Positions 1 to 9,002 of a stretch of 64,000 bases of DNA are shown here, piece by piece; position 1 is the first letter of the stretch; every line of letters begins with the position of its first letter. The notes beneath the pieces were generated by a model. It was not told the origin of the DNA, did no database searches, and saw only the letters and a program-made list of their open reading frames with translations. The position numbers and the translations under genes were made by a program. This stretch comes from Pseudomonas sp. GM79 (GTDB taxonomy: Bacteria; Pseudomonadota; Gammaproteobacteria; Pseudomonadales; Pseudomonadaceae), in assembly GCF_000282495.1 (NCBI RefSeq), contig NZ_AKJE01000032.1, forward strand, positions 145,328-209,327, written 5' to 3'.

Positions 1-48
1 CACACATAGCAAACCAACACCGGCCAAACGCCAGATGCGCGACTTCAT
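1..48 (-). CDS. N-terminus of an exported protein, cut by window edge
   Basis: Sixteen codons are visible, from an ATG whose complement is at 46-48, reading MKSRIWRLAGVGLLCV. Two basic residues followed by a hydrophobic stretch look like the start of a signal peptide or a first membrane segment. The rest lies outside the window, so no function can be given. It is divergent from the Lrp-type regulator at 484, with a probable minus-strand transcript ending between them. Confidence 0.55.
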   Translation of the reverse strand, partial: MKSRIWRLAGVGLLCV

Positions 49-168
49 GCTTTTCCTCACTGCGGGTTAGGGCCTGTACGTAAGACTGGGAAAGCACAGG
101 CCGGTTCTGCAACAGGTTATCAGTCACGCAACTTATTTATTGAGGGTCGCCCATAAATTCCGGGCAAG

Positions 169-197
169 AAAAAAGGGAGACCCGTCGGCCTCCCTTT
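169..197 (-). terminator. Rho-independent terminator, minus strand
   Basis: On the minus strand a GGGAG/CTCCC stem, extended by A-T pairs and two inner GG/CC pairs around a CGAC loop, is followed by six T. The plus-strand T run is only three bases, so the minus direction is preferred. No minus-strand CDS lies immediately upstream, which is the reason to suspect an sRNA. Confidence 0.65.
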
Positions 198-425
198 GAG
201 AACTTCGTCCGTGCTCGACGCTTATGACGTCGGCTCACCTCACGCCGTCTTCTGGACAGTGTGTAGCTCGGGGGTCAACACATCCCCGGTGGGGGTGGCG
301 ACCGCAGCTGGCCTGATTGGGCGAGCCGCACTGGACTGTTTGTCCGAGCAGTGATTCTGGTGATAAGAATAGGCCCGGAGCACCGGCAGAGGATTGCGAA
401 GATTGCTCAAATAAACATCACTTGC
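169..425 (-). ncRNA. Candidate small RNA in the gene-free stretch 49-483
   Basis: The 435 bases between the cut left gene and the Lrp gene hold no ORF with a start and RBS. On the minus strand the stretch ends in a good intrinsic terminator (169-197), and just before it lies a small GACG/CGTC hairpin. A minus-strand RNA starting somewhere near 400-425 is the simplest reading. The 5' end is not defined; no strong promoter was found. I do not recognise a known family. It could instead be the 3' UTR of a short undetected gene. Confidence 0.25.
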
Positions 426-483
426 GCAATTTTTAACTCAGGATAGATAATCCGCCGCAATAGTTATGACAAAGGCCTGATTG

Positions 484-963
484 ATGAGCAAACTCGACCG
501 ATACGACCTGAGCATTTTGGCTGAATTACAGCGCGACGCGCGCATCTCCAATCAGGAGCTGGCCGAACGCATCGGCCTGTCGCCTTCGCCTTGCTCGCGG
601 CGGGTCAAGCAGCTGGAAGACGACGGTTACATCACCCGCCAGGTCGCCCTGCTGGACCGCAAGATGCTCGGCCTGAGCCTGACCGCGTACGTGCTGATCG
701 GCATGGACCGCCATACTCCCGAGCGGTTCGAGAACTTCGAAGCCGCCATTCGCACCTTGCCGCAGGTGCTTGAATGCAGCCTGGTGACGGGGATGGATGC
801 GGACTATCAGCTCAAGGTAGTGGTGCCGGACATGGATCACTATCAGAAACTGCTGCTGGGGCATCTCACCCGGATTGAAGGGGTGACGAGTGTGCGGTCG
901 AGTTTTGTGTTGAACCAGGTGCTCAACAGCACCGAGTTGCCGCTGACTCATCTGCGCAGCTGA
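484..963 (+). CDS. Lrp/AsnC-family transcriptional regulator
   Basis: A 159-aa DNA-binding regulator of the feast/famine family, the usual length. Residues 1-60 form the AsnC-type winged helix-turn-helix (LSILAELQRDARISNQELAE, then a recognition helix SPSPCSRRVKQLE). Residues 65-150 form the RAM ligand-binding/oligomerisation domain. The ATG at 484 is chosen over the TTG at 481; AAAGG lies upstream. The promoter region is rich in ATTGC/TTGCGCAA half-sites (390-432), compatible with autoregulation or control of the divergent neighbour. The effector, probably an amino acid, cannot be deduced. In PAO1 an Lrp-type regulator sits at the same place (PA3965, from memory). Confidence 0.9.
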   Translation: MSKLDRYDLSILAELQRDARISNQELAERIGLSPSPCSRRVKQLEDDGYITRQVALLDRKMLGLSLTAYVLIGMDRHTPERFENFEAAIRTLPQVLECSLVTGMDADYQLKVVVPDMDHYQKLLLGHLTRIEGVTSVRSSFVLNQVLNSTELPLTHLRS

Positions 964-970
964 GGACGCC

Positions 971-1035
971 TTCGCGAGCAAGCCCGCTCCCACATTTGGA
1001 ATGCATTCCCCTGTGGGAGCGGGCTTGCTCGCGAA
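971..1035. repeat. REP pair (REPIN), family A
   Basis: Two inverted copies of the core GTGGGAGCGGGCTTGCTCGC(GAA), at 971-993 (reverse) and 1013-1035 (forward), 19 bases apart, just after the lrp stop. Typical of pseudomonad REP elements mobilised in trans by RAYT transposases; no RAYT gene is in the window. Confidence 0.93.
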
Positions 1036-1149
1036 GGGGCCGGAACAGGCGACGAATGACTGCGACACACCGACGCAGGTCAATGCCTCGCCAATCCCCC
1101 ATGGCGTATACTCCAGCGCCTTTTAGCCCACCCACGCTGGAGATGTCCG

Positions 1150-1359
1150 ATGGATCCTGCAGTACTCGAAGAGTGGATGATGACTGGTCTGGTCAGCATC
1201 CTGATCATTTTCATGGGTTTCATCGTCTGGGATCTGGCGAAAAAATCCAAGGCCGGGCGCTTCGGCTCGTTCATTTTGTTCTTCGTACTGGGGCTGGGCG
1301 TGGCCGCGTTCGTGATCAAAAGCGTGGTCATCGGCCTGATCGAATCCGGCACGCTATAA
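1150..1359 (+). CDS. DUF2788 small membrane protein
   Basis: A 69-aa protein with two hydrophobic segments (about residues 11-30 and 38-62) separated by a short basic loop, [12 protein letters not shown]. Size and pattern match the DUF2788 family of small inner-membrane proteins found in gamma-proteobacteria. No function is known. Its stop overlaps the convergent rluE by six bases, so the two genes share their 3' ends. Family assignment is by recognition of length and pattern only. Confidence 0.75.
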   Translation: MDPAVLEEWMMTGLVSILIIFMGFIVWDLAKKSKAGRFGSFILFFVLGLGVAAFVIKSVVIGLIESGTL

Positions 1360-1989
1360 GCGCGCCGGCACTTCCTTCCACTGGCCCTGATCGAGCCCTT
1401 CGATCGACCAGTCACCGATTCTGACCCGCACCAGACGCAACGTCGGCAAGCCGACCGCCGCGGTCATGCGCCGTACCTGACGGTTGCGGCCTTCGCGAAT
1501 CACCAGTTCCAGCCAACTGGTGGGCACGCTTTTACGAAAGCGCACCGGCGGGTTGCGCGGCCACAGTTGCGGCTCATCCAGTTGTCGCGCTTCGGCCGGT
1601 AACGTCATGCCGTCGTTCAGCTCGACGCCATCGCGCAAGCGCTGTAGCTGCTCGGCGCTTGGTTCGCCTTCCACTTGCACCCAGTAAGTCTTGGCCAGTT
1701 TGTGTTTCGGGTCGGCAATTCGCGCCTGAAGCTGGCCGTCGTTGGTCAGCAACAGCAAGCCTTCGCTGTCGCGGTCCAGCCGCCCTGCCGGGTAGATTCC
1801 CGGAATTTCGATGAAGTCCTTGAGCGTTGCCCGCCCTTCGCCGTCGCTGAATTGCGTCAGCACATCGAAAGGTTTGTTGAACAGAATCAGCTTCGGCTCG
1901 GCCGGCGGCGCTTTGGCGACACGGCGCGGGGCTGATTGCGGGTTGTTCGCGCCAGGGCGGCGAGAGACGGGACGAGGTGGACGAGGCAT
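1354..1989 (-). CDS. rluE: 23S rRNA pseudouridine synthase RluE-like
   Basis: A 211-aa RsuA/RluB/E/F-family pseudouridine synthase that isomerises a uridine in 23S rRNA (U2457 for E. coli RluE). After a basic, proline-rich N-terminal tail (1-30), the catalytic motif [15 protein letters not shown] is at 69-83 with the expected catalytic Asp72. A later conserved segment, [11 protein letters not shown], is also typical. It lacks an N-terminal S4 domain, which fits RluE rather than RsuA or RluB. It converges on the DUF2788 gene with a 6-bp overlap. The exact target uridine is inferred from the family. Confidence 0.85.
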   Translation of the reverse strand: MPRPPRPVSRRPGANNPQSAPRRVAKAPPAEPKLILFNKPFDVLTQFSDGEGRATLKDFIEIPGIYPAGRLDRDSEGLLLLTNDGQLQARIADPKHKLAKTYWVQVEGEPSAEQLQRLRDGVELNDGMTLPAEARQLDEPQLWPRNPPVRFRKSVPTSWLELVIREGRNRQVRRMTAAVGLPTLRLVRVRIGDWSIEGLDQGQWKEVPARL

Positions 1990-2060
1990 GGCGAAAAGAA
2001 CATCTAACGGTCAGGGCTGCCAATGCTAGTGCCCTGACCGTCAAATGACCATGAGAACAA

Positions 2061-3524
2061 TCAGCGGAACGGCGGCTCGTCGAAGCTGCGCAGTTTGCGC
2101 GAGTGCAGCGAGTTGAGCTCGGTGCGCAACAGATCCACTGCTTCGATGCCGATCTTCAAGTGCTGGCTGACCGCGCGCTCATAGAAGGCGTTGGCCGAAC
2201 CCGGCAGTTTGATTTCGCTGTGCAACGGTTTATCCGATACGCAGAGCAACGTGCCGTATGGCACCCGCAAGCGGTAACCCTGGGCGGCGATGGTGCCGCT
2301 TTCCATGTCCACCGCCACGGCGCGGGACAGGTTGATCAGCGGACGCTCCTGCGCCCAGCGCAGTTCCCAGTTACGGTCGTCATAGGTCAGCACGGTGCCG
2401 GTGCGCAGGCGCTTCTTCAGCTCGTCGCCCTTCTCACCGGTGATGTTGGCCGCCGCTTGCTGCAACGCCATCTGCACTTCAGCCAGGGCCGGAATCGGAA
2501 TGTTCGGCGGCACGACCCGGTCGAGAATCCCGTCGCGACGCATGTAAGCGTGGGCCAGCACGTAGTCGCCAATGGTCTGCGACTGACGCAAGCCGCCACA
2601 GTGGCCGATCATCAGCCAGCAATGCGGACGCAGCACCGCCAGGTGGTCGGTGATGTTCTTGGCGTTGGACGGGCCGACGCCAATGTTCACCAGGGTCACG
2701 CCATGGCCGTCGCTGGCGATCAGGTGATAAGCCGGCATCTGGTAACGATGCCAGACCACGCCGGCGGCAATTGCCGACGCTTCGCCGTGATCCATGCCCT
2801 TTTCGATGATCACATTGCCCGGCAACACCATGCGCACAAAACGCGGGTCGTTGCGCAGTTGCTCCAGGCCATGAACGATGAACTGGTCGACGTAGCGGTG
2901 GTAGTTGGTCAGCAGAATCCACGGCTGCACATGGCGCCAGTCGCTGCCGGTGTAATGCACCAGCCGGCGCAGGGAGAAGTCCACCCGCGCGGCGTCGAAC
3001 AGGGCCAGCGGCAGCGGGTCGGTGTTTTCCCAGTCGTACAAGCCATCGGCGATGCCATCGGTGGCGGCCGACAAATCCGTACTCGGGAACACTCGCGCCA
3101 GCACCGCCGCCGTAACGCCGGAGCCGGCCAGCTCATCGCCCTGCTCGACCACGTACGGATAAGGAATGTTCTGCTGGCTGACGCCGACTTCCACGGTCAC
3201 GGTGAAGTCGTGCATCAACGGGACGAGTTGTTCCAGCAGGTATTTGCGGAAAGCCCGGGGATGGGTGACGGTGACGCTATAGGTTCCCGGCAGTTGAACC
3301 TTGGCATAGGCGCGAGTGGTCTGTGGGACTTCGCCCTGGCAAAGGTAGGTCAGACGCAACTCGGGATAACGAAACAGAGCCCGCTGCTCAGCGTCCGGCT
3401 CGACGCGATCCTTGAGATAACGCTTGAGCGCCTGATTCAGCGCGGTGGTTGCACGTTCGTGCAAGGCAGCAAGCCGATCCACGGCTTGCTCGGCGGTTTG
3501 AACGACAATAAACGCTTCGGTCAC
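2061..3524 (-). CDS. amn: AMP nucleosidase
   Basis: A 487-aa enzyme that splits AMP into adenine and ribose 5-phosphate in purine salvage. The N-terminal Amn-specific domain covers roughly 1-180, followed by the nucleoside-phosphorylase-like catalytic domain (for example IGVGPSNAKNITDHLAVLRP and AVDMESGTIAAQGYR). Length matches E. coli Amn (484 aa). A longer reading starts at an ATG at 3560, but the GTG at 3522-3524 has AGGAAG seven bases upstream and gives the usual N-terminus VTEAFIVVQTAEQAVDRL, so I use it. It stands alone, with REP pairs downstream of neighbouring genes. A 480-aa plus-strand ORF here is its antisense shadow. Confidence 0.93.
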   Translation of the reverse strand: MTEAFIVVQTAEQAVDRLAALHERATTALNQALKRYLKDRVEPDAEQRALFRYPELRLTYLCQGEVPQTTRAYAKVQLPGTYSVTVTHPRAFRKYLLEQLVPLMHDFTVTVEVGVSQQNIPYPYVVEQGDELAGSGVTAAVLARVFPSTDLSAATDGIADGLYDWENTDPLPLALFDAARVDFSLRRLVHYTGSDWRHVQPWILLTNYHRYVDQFIVHGLEQLRNDPRFVRMVLPGNVIIEKGMDHGEASAIAAGVVWHRYQMPAYHLIASDGHGVTLVNIGVGPSNAKNITDHLAVLRPHCWLMIGHCGGLRQSQTIGDYVLAHAYMRRDGILDRVVPPNIPIPALAEVQMALQQAAANITGEKGDELKKRLRTGTVLTYDDRNWELRWAQERPLINLSRAVAVDMESGTIAAQGYRLRVPYGTLLCVSDKPLHSEIKLPGSANAFYERAVSQHLKIGIEAVDLLRTELNSLHSRKLRSFDEPPFR

Positions 3525-3591
3525 GATCAGCTTCCTGTGTTCTGACTTGCAGACCTTCATCTTGCCTGCATCATCGCTTCACGGGAACCCT

Positions 3592-3679
3592 GTGGGAGCG
3601 GGCTTGCTCGCGAATGCGGTTTACCATTCAACAATGATATTGACTGACAGGCCGCATTCGCGAGCAAGCCCGCTCCCAC
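3592..3679. repeat. REP pair (REPIN), family A
   Basis: Inverted cores at 3592-3614 and 3657-3679 enclosing a 42-base loop that contains TTGACTGACAGG, a spacer also met in other copies. It lies between amn and the acyl-CoA dehydrogenase gene. Confidence 0.93.
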
Positions 3680-3708
3680 ATTTATTTGTGTCGATCACAA
3701 AGGAGTGG

Positions 3709-5358
3709 TCAGAATCCTTGCGGCGTCGACCGGGCGACAATCGCCTCCACATCCAGCCCGCGCGGTAATGTTCCATACACCCGACCGGCCGAACCGAGGC
3801 GGCTGGCGATGAAGGCATCACTGACCGCCGCATTACCCGCCTCCAGCAATAGCTTGGCCTGAAGCCCCAAGGCAATGTCTTCGGTGAGTTGGCGGGCGCG
3901 GTATTGAATGTCGGCGGTGTCCTTGAACGCCGCCTGCAACTGGCTGATGTGCGCGGCCAGGCGTTTGTCGCCATGACCGTCGCCCAACTCGCTGAACAGC
4001 ACATCAAGCACACCTGGCTCTTTCGACAATGCGCGCAATACGTCGAGGCATTGCACGTTGCCGGAACCTTCCCACGTCGAGTTGACCGGGGCCTCACGGT
4101 ACAGACGCGGCAGGATGCTTTCTTCGACATAACCGGCGCCGCCCATGCATTCGGCAGCCTCATTGATCATCGCGGGCGCGCGTTTGCAGATCCAGTACTT
4201 GCCCACCGCCGTCACCAGTCGGGCGAATTTCGCTTCGTGATCGTCATCCAGATGATCCAGCGCCCGGCCCATGCGCAAACTCAAAGCCAGCGCCGCTTCG
4301 CTTTCCAGGGCCAGATCGGCCAGCACGTTTTGCATCAAGGGTTGCTCGCTGAGCAATTTGCCACCGACCTTGCGGTGGGCGCAGTGATGGCTGGCCTGGG
4401 TCAGCGCCTGGCGCATCAGCGCACTGGAGCCGACCATGCAATCGAAGCGGGTCATGGCAACCATTTCGATGATGGTCGGAACGCCCCGGCCCTCTTCGCC
4501 GACCATCCAGGCCAGGGCACCACGGAACTCCACCTCGCTGGAGGCATTGGACCAGTTGCCGAGTTTGTTCTTCAGCCGCTGTATGTAGAACTGATTGCGT
4601 GAGTCGTCCGGGCGATGACGCGGCAGCAGGAAACAGGTCAAGCCTTTGTCGGTCTGGGCCAAGGTCAAGAAGGCGTCGCACATCGGCGCCGAGCAGAACC
4701 ACTTATGGCCCACCAGTTCATACGCCTGACCGGGACCGCTGGCGCCGACCGGATACGCCTTGGTGGTGTTGGCCCGCACATCGGTGCCACCCTGTTTCTC
4801 GGTCATGGCCATGCCGATGGTGACCCCGGCCTTGTGCGCCATGCCGACGTTGCGAGGGTCGTATTCGGTGGCGAGGATTTTCGGCAGCCATTGTTTCGCC
4901 AGATCCGGTTGCAGGCGCATCGCCGGGACACTGGCGAAGGTCATGGTCAACGGGCAACCGCTGCCGGCTTCAGCCTGACTGTGCAAATAGGTCATGGACG
5001 CGCGGGCAACGTGGGCGCCCGGTTGCGGGTCGGTCCAGGGCAAACCTGTCAGGCCATGCTCCACCGCCGTGCGCATCAATTCGTGGTAGGCGGGATGAAA
5101 CTCCACCAGGTCGATGCGATGGCCGTAACGGTCATGACTGACGAACACCGGTTTGTTCTGATTGGCCGCAAACCCCGCCTCCATCAGCGGCCCGCCGGCC
5201 AATACGCCATAAGCGTCAATTCGCGACTCGGCCCAACCGGCATCGAAACGCCGCGACCACTCCTGCAAAGGCAGGTCGATGCGATAGAGGTTGGCGCCGT
5301 CCAGCGACGGCGGCTGATTGGTGACTTCGTGGGTTTCGGCGAACTGATGCAGGTTCAT
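3709..5358 (-). CDS. AidB-like acyl-CoA dehydrogenase
   Basis: A 549-aa flavoprotein of the acyl-CoA dehydrogenase superfamily, closest in pattern to AidB, an alkylation-response protein that binds DNA and has weak isovaleryl-CoA dehydrogenase activity. Visible signatures are MAMTEKQGGTDVRANTTKAY (FAD/substrate region) and, near the C-terminus, GGAGYVEESILPRLYREAPV followed by NSTWEGSGN, very like AidB. Length also fits AidB (541 aa in E. coli) rather than the usual ~380-aa enzymes. The ATG at 5358 has AAAGGAG upstream and is preferred over the longer ORF. No Ada or Alk genes are adjacent, so an alkylation-stress role is only inferred. Confidence 0.85.
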   Translation of the reverse strand: MNLHQFAETHEVTNQPPSLDGANLYRIDLPLQEWSRRFDAGWAESRIDAYGVLAGGPLMEAGFAANQNKPVFVSHDRYGHRIDLVEFHPAYHELMRTAVEHGLTGLPWTDPQPGAHVARASMTYLHSQAEAGSGCPLTMTFASVPAMRLQPDLAKQWLPKILATEYDPRNVGMAHKAGVTIGMAMTEKQGGTDVRANTTKAYPVGASGPGQAYELVGHKWFCSAPMCDAFLTLAQTDKGLTCFLLPRHRPDDSRNQFYIQRLKNKLGNWSNASSEVEFRGALAWMVGEEGRGVPTIIEMVAMTRFDCMVGSSALMRQALTQASHHCAHRKVGGKLLSEQPLMQNVLADLALESEAALALSLRMGRALDHLDDDHEAKFARLVTAVGKYWICKRAPAMINEAAECMGGAGYVEESILPRLYREAPVNSTWEGSGNVQCLDVLRALSKEPGVLDVLFSELGDGHGDKRLAAHISQLQAAFKDTADIQYRARQLTEDIALGLQAKLLLEAGNAAVSDAFIASRLGSAGRVYGTLPRGLDVEAIVARSTPQGF

Positions 5359-5433
5359 GACGGGGCTCCTTTGGTCAGCCAAGGGACTTTCAGTTAAGCA
5401 CCGCACCGAGGCTGAACAAAGTGGCATATCTGC

Positions 5434-7818
5434 CTAACTGTCGGCGCTTTCGCCTTGCCCCGGACAGAGCACCCGCCGATAGAGCGCCGCCTGCAAATCT
5501 TCGAATTTCACCGGTTTGCTCAGGTAGTCGACCAAGGTGTCGCTTGGGCAATAGGCCCGATCCGCACTCTGGGCAATCATGAACACGGGTAATTCGGCAC
5601 AACCCGGCAAGGCGCGGATCCGACCACAGATCGAGGCGCCGTCCAGTGGCGGTAGCTGACAGTCGAGCAGCGCCGCATCAACGGTTTCACGCTGCAAAAG
5701 ATCGAGCGCAGCGACGCCGCTGTCAGCTGTGCGCACCCGGAACCCCAGCTTGAGCAACATGCCACGCATCACCAATTGATTGATGCTGTTGTCATCGACC
5801 AGCAACACCGTGCAGTCCTGAGGCAAACGCAGGCCGGTGGTTTGCCGGGTGATTGCGGGCGCAGGTTCCACCACCGGCAACGGTAGCTCGAACTCGACGT
5901 CCAGTTGAAAGCGACTGCCGCGACCCGGTTCCGAGCGATGGCTCAGGCGCCCGCCGAGCAATTCGACCAGTTGCCGACAAATGGCCAGGCCAACACCCAA
6001 GCCACCGTATTCACGGGTCATCGAGCCGTCGACCTGAAAAAAGCGTTGATACAGCGTTGCCTCGTCCAAATCGGTGAAGCCAATGCCGGTGTCGATCACT
6101 GCAAAGGACAGTGCCAGCCGATCGGGCGCTACCGGTTTACCCGTCACCCGCAGCGCCAATCCGCCGATCCGGGTGAATTTGATCGCATTATCCAGAAGGC
6201 ATTCCAGGCATTGCGTCAGCTTGCCGCTGTCGCCGTGCAAACGATCCGGCAGCCCGGATGTCACCTCGACCTTGAAGTCCAGCGACTTGCTCGACGCATT
6301 GCCATCGAACTGCAGACGCAAGGCCTCGACCACACTGCGCAAACTGAATGTATCCGGATAGACCTTGAGCTTGCCGGCCTGCAATTCGGTCAGGGTGAGG
6401 ATGCCGTTGACCATGCGCATCATGTCCCGCGCCGAACCGGCGGCAGTTTGTTGATATTGCTCCAGCTCAGGGTTCATCTCGACGGTCTGCATCAGCTCCA
6501 GCGAACCGATCACACCATTCATGGGCGTGCGCAGTTCGTGGGTCAGGGTGGCGAGGAATTCGTCCTTGAGCTTGTTACTGTGAGCCAGTTGCTGGTTCAA
6601 CACTTCGAGCTTCTGGCCGGCATCAAACAGCGTTTGCGCCTGTTGCTCGCGCATGGCGTTGATGCGATCGGCCAGGGCCAGGGACAGCAGCGCCACTTCG
6701 ATCGCCGAGCCGATCTGGCTGGCGTACATGGTCAGGAATACGTTGGGTAAATAACCCAGCACCATCAGGGTATTGACCACGCCACCGAGCAGGAACGCCG
6801 ACCAGGCAATGATGAAATACCGCGCGACCCGCAGGCCACGCCACCAGGCGAAAATCCCGGCGGCGAAAATCACCACGGTAAAGACCAACGCCAGCAACGT
6901 CGCCAGACGCAGGGCCAGGGCGTAATTGGTCATCAATGACAATCCGACCACCAGCGCACTGAACGCGATCAACGCCAGCAGCAAACGGTCGAGCCAGCGA
7001 CTGTGGGTGGCCGTCTGCAAGAAGCTGCGGGCGAACTGGCTGCCGAACAATCCTGAACAGCCGATGAAGAACGGCGTCGCAGCGTTCGCCCACCAGGGAT
7101 TGTTCGGCCAGAAATACTCCACGGCCGCACCATTCACCGACAGCTGATACAAGCCGAACGAGGCGATATAGACGATGTAATAGAGGTAGCTGGTGTCGCG
7201 CACGCTGAGAAAGATGAACAGGTTGTAGACCAGCATCCCCAGCAACACACCGTAAATCAGCCCCAGCACATAGAGCCGGACCGGCTGCTCTTCGAGGTAA
7301 GCGGTGCTCGACCACAACGTGACGGGCGCCTGAACCGAGCCTTGGCTTTGCAGGCGTAAATACACGGTTTGCGCCTGCTCAGGCGCAAAGTTCAGACCAA
7401 ACAGATAGTTGTTCTGGCGGATCTCGCGAGTGGCGAACGGCAACGCATCGCCGGTCTGTCGGACCAATTGATAGTCACCCCCAGCGTCGGGCAAGTACAG
7501 ATCAAGGTGATCGAGGGGCGGATAAGCCAGTTCCAGCAACCAGGTCCGTTGCGCCGACGGGTTGGTCGGGCGGTACTGCAGGTCGATTTTCAGCCAGAAC
7601 GCCGAACGCGAATAACCGGCGTTCAGAGTGGCTTTATCATGAGGCTTGAACTGCCAGGCCGCCGCTTGCGCACGGACATCGGCGATGGTCGCCTGACCGC
7701 CCGCGTCTTCATAAACCTGCATCGTTCGGCCCAGGGGAAGGCTCTGGGTGAACTCGTCGAATTCGACGGCGCTCGCCAGGAGGGGCAAGCACAACAGCAA
7801 CATCAGCAAATAGCGCAT
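5434..7818 (-). CDS. ladS: LadS hybrid sensor kinase
   Basis: A 794-aa inner-membrane hybrid kinase. Signal peptide 1-17; periplasmic 7TMR-DISM-ED2 domain about 25-165; seven membrane segments about 180-385; HisKA domain with phospho-accepting His427 in THELRTPMNG; HATPase with DTGIGF and GGLGVGLA boxes; and a C-terminal receiver domain from about 668 (VLLVDDNSINQ, phospho-acceptor Asp in LLDCQLPPLDG, Lys in LSKPVKF). This architecture, the position next to thiD-thiE-hemL and the length match LadS (PA3974), which in P. aeruginosa feeds the GacS/GacA-RsmYZ switch through GacS and responds to calcium. The same role here is inferred. It is monocistronic and divergent from thiD. Confidence 0.92.
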   Translation of the reverse strand: MRYLLMLLLCLPLLASAVEFDEFTQSLPLGRTMQVYEDAGGQATIADVRAQAAAWQFKPHDKATLNAGYSRSAFWLKIDLQYRPTNPSAQRTWLLELAYPPLDHLDLYLPDAGGDYQLVRQTGDALPFATREIRQNNYLFGLNFAPEQAQTVYLRLQSQGSVQAPVTLWSSTAYLEEQPVRLYVLGLIYGVLLGMLVYNLFIFLSVRDTSYLYYIVYIASFGLYQLSVNGAAVEYFWPNNPWWANAATPFFIGCSGLFGSQFARSFLQTATHSRWLDRLLLALIAFSALVVGLSLMTNYALALRLATLLALVFTVVIFAAGIFAWWRGLRVARYFIIAWSAFLLGGVVNTLMVLGYLPNVFLTMYASQIGSAIEVALLSLALADRINAMREQQAQTLFDAGQKLEVLNQQLAHSNKLKDEFLATLTHELRTPMNGVIGSLELMQTVEMNPELEQYQQTAAGSARDMMRMVNGILTLTELQAGKLKVYPDTFSLRSVVEALRLQFDGNASSKSLDFKVEVTSGLPDRLHGDSGKLTQCLECLLDNAIKFTRIGGLALRVTGKPVAPDRLALSFAVIDTGIGFTDLDEATLYQRFFQVDGSMTREYGGLGVGLAICRQLVELLGGRLSHRSEPGRGSRFQLDVEFELPLPVVEPAPAITRQTTGLRLPQDCTVLLVDDNSINQLVMRGMLLKLGFRVRTADSGVAALDLLQRETVDAALLDCQLPPLDGASICGRIRALPGCAELPVFMIAQSADRAYCPSDTLVDYLSKPVKFEDLQAALYRRVLCPGQGESADS

Positions 7819-8033
7819 TTAAGCCCCAGCGTGGCCTGTCCGGTTCTGTCAGGAAGCCCCCCATTCCTTTTGAGTAGACGTAAAACCGGTATTATCTGTT
7901 ATTGGTTTGGATCCACTCTAGCATAGCCGTTGGTGGCCATTGAACACCATTGAAATTTTTCCTGAAAAGGCTCTAGAACAAGCGTTCCAGCTCTATACAT
8001 TGAGTTAGAGCTGTTGGCTTGGTCAGAAAGATC

Positions 8034-8116
8034 AAAAGATCGCAGCCTGCGGCAGCTCCTACGGATTTGCATCGATCCGCAGTCCATGTAGGAGCTGCCG
8101 CAGGCTGCGATCTTTT
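8034..8116. repeat. REP-like inverted repeat, family B, in the 368-bp ladS-thiD gap
   Basis: Two 29-base arms, AAAAGATCGCAGCCTGCGGC... at 8034-8062 and its reverse complement at 8088-8116, enclose a 25-base loop. Each arm holds an inner GCAGCCTGCGGC palindrome. The element lies in the shared ladS/thiD promoter region (7819-8186), leaving only 70 bases before thiD. Nothing else clear is seen there; no TPP riboswitch. Confidence 0.88.
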
Positions 8117-8186
8117 GCTCGTTGCGCAATCGGCTTCGATGCGCGCGCACACCGAAAAAACATGTTTGGTGGTAAGCTCGCGCACC

Positions 8187-8984
8187 ATGAATATCTACAG
8201 CTCTCGCCCCGTTGTCCTCTGTCTCTCCGGCCACGACCCTAGTGGTGGCGCCGGCTTGCAGGCAGATATCGAAGCCCTGCTCGCTCAGGGTTGTCATGCG
8301 GCTCCGGCCGTCACCGCCCTGACCGTGCAAGACACGGTCAACGTCACTGACTTCCGCGTTCTCGATCGCGAGTGGGTGTTGGCCCAGGCCAACGCCGTGC
8401 TCAATGACTCCGAAGTCGCCGCCGTCAAACTGGGCATGCTCGGTTCCCTGGAAATGGTCGACACCGTAGTCGAACTGCTTTCAGCGCACCCGCATTTGCC
8501 GGTGGTCTGCGACCCGGTGCTGCGTGCCGGCGGCGGTGGACGACTGGGCAAGGACGAAGTCGGCTACGCCATGCGCGAACGCCTGTTGCCGCTGTCGATC
8601 ATTGCCACCCCCAACCTTCCCGAAGCTCGCATTCTCGCCGAACTGCCCGAAGGCACCGCGGACGAGTGCGCTGAAAAACTTCTGCCATTCGTCAAACACC
8701 TGCTGATCACCGGCGGTCATGGCGACGAACATGAAATACACAATCGCCTGTACAGCCGCGACGGTCGCCGCGAAACCTTTACCTGCCAGCGCCTGCCCGG
8801 CAGTTATCACGGTTCCGGTTGCACGCTAGCCAGCGCCCTCGCCGGTCGTCTGGCCCAGGGCGAACACCTCGCCAGTGCCGTAAAGAGCGCGCTTGACTAC
8901 ACTTGGCGCACCTTGCGTGATGCGGAGCAGCTGGGCAAAGGCCAGTTCGTACCGCGCCGCTTGCCACTGGACTTCTGTTCGTAA
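8187..8984 (+). CDS. thiD: Hydroxymethylpyrimidine (phosphate) kinase
   Basis: A 265-aa ribokinase-fold enzyme that phosphorylates HMP and HMP-P to HMP-PP in thiamine synthesis. N-terminal signature LSGHDPSGGAGLQADIEAL; substrate loop AVTALTVQDT; ATP-binding GSGCTLASALAG near the C-terminus with the anion-hole GSG. Length is normal. The ATG at 8187 is chosen because it aligns with the usual ThiD N-terminus; the upstream extension of the ORF crosses a REP-like element. It is followed 18 bases later by thiE in the same operon. Confidence 0.95.
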   Translation: MNIYSSRPVVLCLSGHDPSGGAGLQADIEALLAQGCHAAPAVTALTVQDTVNVTDFRVLDREWVLAQANAVLNDSEVAAVKLGMLGSLEMVDTVVELLSAHPHLPVVCDPVLRAGGGGRLGKDEVGYAMRERLLPLSIIATPNLPEARILAELPEGTADECAEKLLPFVKHLLITGGHGDEHEIHNRLYSRDGRRETFTCQRLPGSYHGSGCTLASALAGRLAQGEHLASAVKSALDYTWRTLRDAEQLGKGQFVPRRLPLDFCS

Positions 8985-9002
8985 CGCCATGAGGCTTGTC
9001 CG

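Noticed and set aside
971..1035. CRISPR-like direct repeats
   Set aside because: The recurring GTGGGAGCGGGCTTGCTCGC units are inverted pairs scattered between genes, not a regularly spaced array; no cas genes.
996..1424. 142-aa plus-strand ORF overlapping DUF2788
   Set aside because: Out of frame with the DUF2788 gene and begins in REP DNA.
2103..3545. 480-aa plus-strand ORF opposite amn
   Set aside because: Antisense shadow of a high-GC gene; composition (His/Gln/Arg-rich) is unlike a real protein and amn is certain.
7819..8186. TPP riboswitch (THI box) before thiD
   Set aside because: No THI-box signature; the space is taken by a REP-like inverted repeat and the ladS promoter.
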